Notes under the pieces: generated by a model | What the model was told of the DNA's origin: nothing | Seen by the model: only the letters and a program-made list of their open reading frames with translations | The model's database searches: none | DNA from: Planctomycetaceae bacterium | GTDB lineage: Bacteria; Planctomycetota; Planctomycetia; Planctomycetales; Planctomycetaceae | Assembly (NCBI GenBank): GCA_028284145.1 | Contig: JANQSH010000111.1 | Span: 1 to 39,233, forward strand | Length of the DNA stretch: 39,233 bases | Direction: 5' to 3' | Position numbers and translations under genes: made by a program | Part shown: positions 34,421 to 39,233 of the stretch, in pieces | Position numbering within the stretch: the first letter of the stretch is position 1 | Layout of the letters: every line of letters starts with the position of its first letter

Positions 34421-35099
34421 TCATTTGGCTTTTGGCTCATCGGTTGGATAAATTGATTTAAGCGTTTCCAAAATGTTCGATTTCGTCATCAGTGTGAAAA
34501 CTGTGGGGGCCGATAAACCACCACTACCATTTCGGATCGCGTGAAGAGTTGCGCGAATATTTCGTATCGCCTCTACGTGGGATTTGTCTTCGTCCGTTGT
34601 TGGCACTCGAGTCAGGAAATCGTCGCATTGAATCAATATGCGGTCGTAGATCCCGGTTTGTGTTATAAGGGAGTCGATTTCGGACATTTTGTCGTTGACT
34701 TGATTTAGCTCGTTTGACAGATGCTCGGGTTCAACACCGGTGACGTTATGAATTGCAGCCAAATAAATGTTGCCGAATTCATTCAGTGTAGCACGAAGTC
34801 GATTGGCCGATTGATTCAGCGGCTTCACGCTGCAACGCAAAATCGACTTGATGTTCTGCTATTTCAATTGCAGCGTGCTTTGAGTCCGTTGCGATTCGTT
34901 TTGCCTCGACCATCGAATCGCGTGCGATTTGGTTCGACTCCGCTGCGAGCCTGTTTGAAACTACGGCGGTTCGATAGCTGATAACGAGAGCGACGACCGA
35001 CACAACAAGAGCGGCGATCCCGAGGAGAACCTCAGATTTGAGCATTGGTCGCTCTTTTTCGGATTTAGCTGTCGAAGACGACGGTTGGGCATCTGTCAT
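34421..35099 (-). pseudogene. membrane-anchored helical protein, probably frameshifted
   Basis: The first part (ATG 35099; MTDAQPSSS, then an anchor LLGIAALVVSVVALVISY and a charged helix to DFALQREAAE) runs out of frame near 34779. The second part (NRLRATLNEFGNIYLAAIHN ... to 34421) continues in another frame over the same bases around 34780-34840. Both sides look like coding helical protein and neither is complete alone. A one-base indel or sequencing error near 34810-34840 is the simplest reading; two overlapping genes are the alternative. Confidence 0.6.
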
Positions 35100-35387
35100 G
35101 AGGGTGATCAAATTGCGTTCAAAGAAACTAGCCCTGGGGACCAACGGAGTTGGCGATACACACCAAGAATTTGAACCAGACATAATTACGAAGAAACACC
35201 AAAAAGGTGATTTCTGGTTCAATGTGAGGATTTGGCATGAAACGACTCCACTCTATATTGAAAAATTGGAATCAATTGGAGTTCCGAGCATCTGCCGAGT
35301 GCACTGTCGGCTGAACTTCTACCTCTCCTCATAGATGTGGCGAAAAGACTGTCAAATTGCAACGCCAGCGATTTTCGTCGCATCCAG

Positions 35388-35783
35388 TCAGTAACGCCGA
35401 ATCATGTGCTTCACGACGTATCCGAGAATCTGACACCATGCATCCTCGACCGATTCATCCCATTCTCTCGCCGTCGCGACAACCGCGTATAGCCAGGCTT
35501 CATAGAGACGGGGTTCGATGTTGAGATGATGGCGGTCGTGTGTCGTCGCACGGTCTCGTAATTCGCGTAGTGACCTGGGATCTCCCGTTGTTGCTCCTGC
35601 GGCAAGTTGCAGCGACCGAAGCAACATCGCATTCTGTCGCTCAAAGTCGGTATCACGAAATTTGTCGCGAATCTCCTCGGACGTTCCGAGGAATTGGCGG
35701 TAGAACGCAGGAATGAAATCGTCTTTCTGGCTGCACCGTTCCAGGCTTTGGAGAAACTCGTCTTTTCGTGTGGCTGGCGTCAT
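35388..35783 (-). CDS. globin-like protein
   Basis: 131 aa from ATG 35783. The pattern FYRQFLGTSEEIRDKF, RQNAMLLRSLQLA, LRELRDRATTHDRHHLNI, PRLYEAWLYAVVATAREW follows the helices of single-domain globins. The His in the HDRHH stretch is at the expected proximal (haem-binding) position and Phe at the CD corner. Likely haem-dependent gas binding or sensing. It sits alone among accessory genes. The assignment rests on pattern recognition. Confidence 0.7.
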   Translation of the reverse strand: MTPATRKDEFLQSLERCSQKDDFIPAFYRQFLGTSEEIRDKFRDTDFERQNAMLLRSLQLAAGATTGDPRSLRELRDRATTHDRHHLNIEPRLYEAWLYAVVATAREWDESVEDAWCQILGYVVKHMIRRY

Positions 35784-36271
35784 GGACTATGGCTCAATGT
35801 CTCTACAATCGCTCTGTTCGACTGGATTTCCAGCACGTAGCAGAATATCCAGCTGTGTACAGGCGGACTCTGAGCGCGATGCCCTTCTCAATGGAGTAAT
35901 CGCGAACAGCGACGAAATGTGGACAGGCAATGTCAGAACATTTCTGAGAAATCGTCAGAATTAAGAACCTGGCGCAATGAAAACCCCATCCAACACCGGA
36001 CCATTGGCATTGAATGGGGCTTCGAGCGTACGGCAGGCGTACCGTCAGAGAAATGTGGCCCGGCAATCAGGGCCACGAAACTGACATCGGCTCAGAGCCG
36101 CCTTAACATTGAGATTTGCCACCAACGAGGCGAATGCAACGATTCTGCGGTACGTGGCCGTCGTGGTTTCTGTGTAGGGAGTTGAGGTTTTTCCGTTTGC
36201 AGCGTCTCTCAAAAAGAATTGCCTCAGGCTGCCAACCCGAAATTGACAAATTGGTTTAGCAGCAGCTTTGC
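35784..36271. other. intergenic region with a hairpin
   Basis: No convincing gene. Competing short frames on both strands (35713-35964 plus, 35803-36066 minus) lack ribosome sites and protein-like composition. Contains the hairpin listed at 36055-36076. Confidence 0.4.
36055..36076. repeat. perfect hairpin GTGGCCC / GGGCCAC
   Basis: Seven-base stem (36055-36061 with 36070-36076) and an eight-base loop. No T-run on either side, so a rho-independent terminator is not well supported; it may be a weak bidirectional terminator or a protein site. Confidence 0.4.
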
Positions 36272-36358
36272 TTACTTTTTCTCCTGCTTCGGAGTCGTCT
36301 CCTTCTTCTGCTCATCCTTGGGTTTTTCGTCGTGCCCTTTTCCACCACCGTTGGTCAT
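36272..36358 (-). CDS. 28-aa Lys/Glu-rich small ORF
   Basis: MTNGGGKGHDEKP... 28 aa ending in alternating Lys/Glu/Gln. Start ATG 36358 has AAGGAG seven bases upstream, one of the best ribosome sites in the window. It is divergent from the XRE regulator, with the palindrome at 36412-36430 between them. It could be a regulated small protein. The function is unknown and the length makes the call tentative. Confidence 0.5.
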   Translation of the reverse strand: MTNGGGKGHDEKPKDEQKKETTPKQEKK

Positions 36359-36411
36359 TGTGCTGCTCCTTTCTGAATGCTCGTCGAAGTCATGGTTTTC
36401 CCAAATCGGTA

Positions 36412-36430
36412 ATTTCCCATTTTGGGAAAT
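36412..36430. promoter_or_regulatory. palindromic operator between XRE gene and small ORF
   Basis: ATTTCCCA TTT TGGGAAAT is a perfect 8-bp inverted repeat with a 3-bp spacer. An additional half-site TTTTCCCA lies ~16 bp to the left. Size and placement between divergent genes fit the binding site of the adjacent XRE repressor. Confidence 0.65.
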
Positions 36431-36477
36431 TCTATGCGGTTTCCTACGCTTCCGCAACACCATTTCGGCGGCGGGGC

Positions 36478-36717
36478 ATGAAAAAGAAGTCAAAATATAC
36501 GCGGGCGTACTCTCGACTCCTCATAGCACTTCGCGAGGCGCGCAAAGAAGCTGGAATGACGCAAGTTGAAGCCGGGAAGAAGTTTGGTTCACACGCTTCG
36601 TTCATTTCCAAGTGCGAGTCGGGCGAACGGCGAGTAGATGTCGTTGAGCTGGCTCAGTTCTGCCGCTTGTACAGCGTTTCTGTGCAGGACTTGCTTGAAA
36701 GAGCGGATATTCACTGA
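36478..36717 (+). CDS. XRE-family HTH transcriptional regulator
   Basis: 79 aa from ATG 36478. A single Cro/CI-type helix-turn-helix: LLIALREARKEAGMTQVEAG, KKFGSHASFISKCESGERRV, DVVELAQFCRLYSVSVQDLL. The basic N-terminus (MKKKSKYTRAY) may add DNA contact. The palindrome upstream suggests autoregulation. Its end overlaps the end of the convergent membrane-protein gene by a few bases. Likely represses itself and the divergent small ORF. Confidence 0.88.
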   Translation: MKKKSKYTRAYSRLLIALREARKEAGMTQVEAGKKFGSHASFISKCESGERRVDVVELAQFCRLYSVSVQDLLERADIH

Positions 36718-37244
36718 CTGGTATCGATGCCAGCTTTGAGCATCGCGTCTACGCGCACAACGTATTTCCGGTAGCAATCCCGCGATCCAATGAAAAGGAC
36801 CGCCAGCAGCGGAATCCACAGTAGATCAGCCCAACGGAGGAGTGGAGTGGTCGGAGCTATCGCCCGGCAGGTGATGAAAAATAACAAGGCGACGAATCCA
36901 TTCGCGTTGAACAAGTAAAACCGGTAATGGATTTCGATCAGCCGCTCAAACGCTTGGATGTTTTGCTGCAACTTCGCAAAATCCCAGTCGGGCCTCGGTA
37001 TGCCGGTTGCATAGTGAATTGAGTCGATCACCATCCAGCGAACTGTGCTGACAATCATCCCCAGAGCGATTGATGCGATCGTGACGTAGAGAAATCCGCC
37101 AAGAGTGGGAGAGTCCGGCTTGCCGGTTGTTCCGAGCCATGAAGCGATGTCGGGTGAGAGATATGAAAGCCCAATGAGTGCGATGAAGCCTGGTACAAGG
37201 AATGCTGCGATGAGGCCGAAATTGTTGAGCGAATTCTCGCGCAT
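36711..37244 (-). CDS. small multi-pass membrane protein
   Basis: 177 aa from ATG 37244 (a TTG at 37280 would add 12 residues). Four hydrophobic segments: FGLIAAFLVPGFIALIGLSYL, GGFLYVTIASIALGMIVSTV, FVALLFFITCRAI and LLWIPLLAVLFIG. The second pair is preceded by an amphipathic stretch (LQQNIQAFERLIEIHYRFY). I do not recognise a family with certainty. Stand-alone gene; accessory membrane protein, possibly defence-associated by context only. Confidence 0.7.
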   Translation of the reverse strand: MRENSLNNFGLIAAFLVPGFIALIGLSYLSPDIASWLGTTGKPDSPTLGGFLYVTIASIALGMIVSTVRWMVIDSIHYATGIPRPDWDFAKLQQNIQAFERLIEIHYRFYLFNANGFVALLFFITCRAIAPTTPLLRWADLLWIPLLAVLFIGSRDCYRKYVVRVDAMLKAGIDTSQ

Positions 37245-37382
37245 GGAGGGGAGAATGCCAGAGCAGGGGAGTGGGCGCAATGGAAATGTTGCAGTATTTA
37301 CGTCATTGAATCTGCTGCAGCGTGTTTGGTGGAGTCTTCTTTTTGCGGTAGGATCTCAGCAGCGGAATAGTTTCCTGGCAAT

Positions 37383-37712
37383 ATGCTGGGCGAACAAATA
37401 AGCCGCACTCTTTCGATGCAGATTGACGCATACCGACACCGGCCAGAAGGAGAAGCACAGCATCCGAACACGAAACTCGGTGACTATTTCGTTTCGGCAT
37501 TGGACGGGAAGCGATTCGCCTTGGTGAGTGGACCGTACGTCAACGATCATGCTGCCGCAATTTCCGACATCAACGAATGCCGCAGTCTGGTCGAGGAGAT
37601 TGACCCAAGAGCGGTATTCTATGCGTTTGGAACGTGCCGCCTCAAAAACGAATGCGGCAAGATTGGATTTCTTCAGCGGCAGAAATTGAAAGAGATTCTT
37701 TCCAAAGGGTGA
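37383..37712 (+). CDS. hypothetical protein
   Basis: 109 aa. The core LGDYFVSALDGKRFALVSGPYVND, then FYAFGTCRLKNECGKIGFL, looks like a compact alpha/beta domain. The start is uncertain (ATG 37383; ATG 37416 also in frame). Unknown function; it stands alone. Confidence 0.6.
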   Translation: MLGEQISRTLSMQIDAYRHRPEGEAQHPNTKLGDYFVSALDGKRFALVSGPYVNDHAAAISDINECRSLVEEIDPRAVFYAFGTCRLKNECGKIGFLQRQKLKEILSKG

Positions 37713-38038
37713 GATTCGACATTGTGCAGGATGGGAATGATACGGTGGATCTGCACCACAGCTAGGAAGACGAAGGAAAAAGAGGATACAGAACTTTGCC
37801 TTGTACAGGCCGGTTCTCAGATACGACCAAAACATCGCAGTCGATGCCGAATCGCCGTCAGACGCGATTCTGAAGGGCCGATTTTGGGTGATTGGGCGAA
37901 AATCTGCGATTCCGGACTTTTGCCGGCTGATCACTCGTCGAGAAACCCCTCCGCCAAATCATGCCAATTAACATCCGAAAGTGCCCCACAAAGTAAATCT
38001 GAATAGAAGGACGACGTATCCGAGAGGGGATTTCCGTC
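37713..38038. other. intergenic, no feature seen
   Basis: Frames on both strands here lack ribosome sites and have atypical composition. No repeat or hairpin of note. Confidence 0.35.
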
Positions 38039-38230
38039 CTAAGCGAATTGCTTCAGCCGATCCGCCAGTAGAAACCGGGTTGCCTGTTCCACGCTCCAGA
38101 TATTGTCGAGCACCTGGCGGCAGACCGGAGCCTGCTCACGGCAACTTTTCGCGAGCAACTGGCAGGTCCGGTACGTTTCCTCGTCTCCGGTCGGCCACAT
38201 GTGCACCGTCTGTGTCTCATATTCGCCCAT
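38039..38230 (-). CDS. small hypothetical protein
   Basis: 63 aa (MGEYETQTVHMWPTGDEE start; C-terminus WSVEQATRFLLADRLKQF). Balanced composition and an amphipathic C-terminal helix suggest a real short gene. No clear ribosome site; family unknown. It is divergent from the ParD-like gene. Confidence 0.45.
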   Translation of the reverse strand: MGEYETQTVHMWPTGDEETYRTCQLLAKSCREQAPVCRQVLDNIWSVEQATRFLLADRLKQFA

Positions 38231-38365
38231 TGCGGTGGAGGATGCCGGAGGGGATGGACAGTGTCAACGAACAATGAATGTCACTGACAAAACTATACGT
38301 CAAAAAACCTTGCCCTGCCGTTCATTGTGGTGCACACTGAACAGTACTCGTTCTTAAGCCCTTCC

Positions 38366-38644
38366 ATGAGTGAATCTCTCTCTCCTAACATCGAACGGCT
38401 GACGCGGCAGTACATCGACGGAACGCGGTTCACGTCGAGTGATGATGTGTTGATCTTCGCAATGAATCTCTTCCATGAATTCGAAGACCGGTATCACCAT
38501 CAGTTGGGGAGCAGTCTTCAGGCAGCGTTCAAGTCCATCGACGATGGCGATGCAATCGCACTCAATGGAAAGAAGGAGATCGATATCTTCTTTGAGGATA
38601 TGATGGAAGCGACAGAGGATCAGGCACGTTCGCAGCAGAGCTGA
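38366..38644 (+). CDS. parD: ParD-like antitoxin
   Basis: 92 aa from ATG 38366. The N-terminus (IERLTRQYIDGTRFTSSDDVLIFAMNLF) follows the ribbon-helix-helix pattern of ParD. The acidic C-terminus (IDIFFEDMMEATEDQA) would wrap the toxin. The stop overlaps the ParE-like start by one base (TGATG), the usual toxin-antitoxin coupling. Expected to autorepress the pair. Confidence 0.78.
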   Translation: MSESLSPNIERLTRQYIDGTRFTSSDDVLIFAMNLFHEFEDRYHHQLGSSLQAAFKSIDDGDAIALNGKKEIDIFFEDMMEATEDQARSQQS

Positions 38645-38982
38645 TGGTTCGCTTGATGATATCCCATGCGGCTGACGAAGAACTGACAGCGATTTGGAAA
38701 TACATCGGCGTCGAAAAAGGAAACGTCGATGCCGCCATTCACATTCTGAAATCGATACGTGACACATTGCGTCTGCTGCCTCGATTTCCGGAAATGGGAA
38801 GACCATGCCCAGAGTTTAAGAATTACGTTCCCAGTCTCCGATGCGTGAATATAGAAGGATACAACGTCTTCTACCGTTTCAATGACGGACGTATCGACGT
38901 TGGACGCATCGTTCATTCGCGCAGGGAACACGAAAGAATCATTCGGAACTGGTCAGCGATGAGCAAGAACCAACCAGAATAA
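38644..38982 (+). CDS. parE: ParE/RelE-family toxin
   Basis: 112 aa. Typical ParE features: ISHAADEELTAIWKYIG, LRLLPRFPEMGRPCPEF, LRCVNIEGYNVFYRFNDGRIDVGRIVHSRRE. Length and C-terminal H-S-R-R-E match the family. ParE toxins poison DNA gyrase; RelE relatives cleave mRNA, and the sequence fits ParE better. Encoded directly after its antitoxin; faces the recombinase gene end. Confidence 0.85.
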   Translation: MVRLMISHAADEELTAIWKYIGVEKGNVDAAIHILKSIRDTLRLLPRFPEMGRPCPEFKNYVPSLRCVNIEGYNVFYRFNDGRIDVGRIVHSRREHERIIRNWSAMSKNQPE

Positions 38983-39007
38983 AAGAGAGACAATGTTGAC
39001 ACCCTTC

Positions 39008-39233
39008 TCACTTGTTCTGCCCCGGATGGAATTTCTGGTGAATCTCCTTGAGTCTTGGATTTGTGACGTGCGTGTAAATCTGCGTTGTCGACAGATCACG
39101 ATGCCCCAGCATTTCCTGAATAGCGCGGAGGTCGGCCCCGTGCGCCAATAGCTGAGTTGCGAATGTGTGGCGCAACGTATGTGGCGAGGGATTGAGCGTG
39201 ATTCCTGCGATGCGGGAATACTTTCTGACAACA
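39008..39233 (-). CDS. tyrosine recombinase (XerC/D-like), C-terminal fragment
   Basis: The last 74 codons of a gene that continues beyond the right edge. The reading frame has [20 protein letters not shown] then [16 protein letters not shown], giving the H-x-x-R, H/G-H and catalytic Tyr of tyrosine recombinases, and it ends in [11 protein letters not shown]. It could be housekeeping Xer or an island integrase; the close likeness to XerC/D leaves both open. Partial only because of the window end. Confidence 0.9.
   Translation of the reverse strand, partial: VVRKYSRIAGITLNPSPHTLRHTFATQLLAHGADLRAIQEMLGHRDLSTTQIYTHVTNPRLKEIHQKFHPGQNK

Noticed and set aside
36055..36076. Rho-independent terminator
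   Set aside because: The stem is good but there is no T-run on either strand, so it is listed only as a hairpin.
37356..37934. 192-codon minus frame opposite the gene at 37383
   Set aside because: Composition is unlike protein, no ribosome site; the plus-strand frame is more protein-like.

Overview
The window looks like an accessory region of a planctomycete chromosome or large plasmid. This is inferred from gene content: several formylglycine-generating-enzyme-like (FGE/SUMF1) proteins, a serine/threonine kinase with a beta-sandwich domain, a large cluster of secreted TPR, vWA and SH3-like proteins, weak or absent Shine-Dalgarno sites on many genes, and moderate GC. No rRNA, tRNA or CRISPR array was seen. 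A replication-relaxation-like gene (left end), a HerA/TraG-like ATPase, a ParDE pair and a tyrosine recombinase cut by the right edge suggest a genomic island.

The central discovery is a complete diversity-generating retroelement (DGR) on the minus strand, inside what looks like one long operon running from about 12.4 kb down to 2.0 kb. In transcription order it holds: template repeat TR (12370-12245), a structured spacer with a 14-bp stem, FGE-like target 3 (variable repeat VR3), an HRDC-domain accessory protein, a DGR reverse transcriptase, FGE-like target 2 (VR2), an LRR-Roc-COR-TIR protein of 1131 aa, a ClpX-like AAA+ unfoldase, FGE-like target 1 (VR1), and a fourth, more diverged FGE-like protein. 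Aligning the 126-bp TR to the three 126-bp VRs by eye gives 17, 15 and 18 substitutions with no indels. All 50 fall at TR adenines (sense strand), which is the DGR signature. The diversified receptors sit in one transcription unit with a TIR effector on a GTPase switch and an unfoldase that keeps the IGF ClpP-docking tripeptide. I read this as a candidate self-diversifying immune or conflict system: FGE-fold sensors, ROCO-TIR switch and effector, ClpX-like remodeller.

Divergent from the TR is a SLOG-plus-SLATT-like membrane protein (12.7-14.4 kb), another predicted nucleotide-signal-dependent effector. Next come the HerA/TraG-like ATPase, an ADP-ribosyltransferase-like protein, a membrane/coiled-coil protein and a membrane Ser/Thr kinase.

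From 20.98 to 32.48 kb a co-oriented plus-strand cluster encodes an exported SH3/TPR protein, a 1187-aa membrane-anchored repeat protein, an exported vWA protein, a MacB-like ABC ATPase and permease, and an exported FGE-like protein with large insertions and no VR. A minus-strand gene (32.5-33.5 kb) shares the C-terminal domain of the vWA protein.

The right end (33.6-39.2 kb) has small accessory genes: a secreted protein, a probably frameshifted membrane protein, a globin-like protein, an XRE regulator with a palindromic operator and a 28-codon lysine-rich ORF, a membrane protein, small hypotheticals, ParD/ParE and the recombinase fragment.
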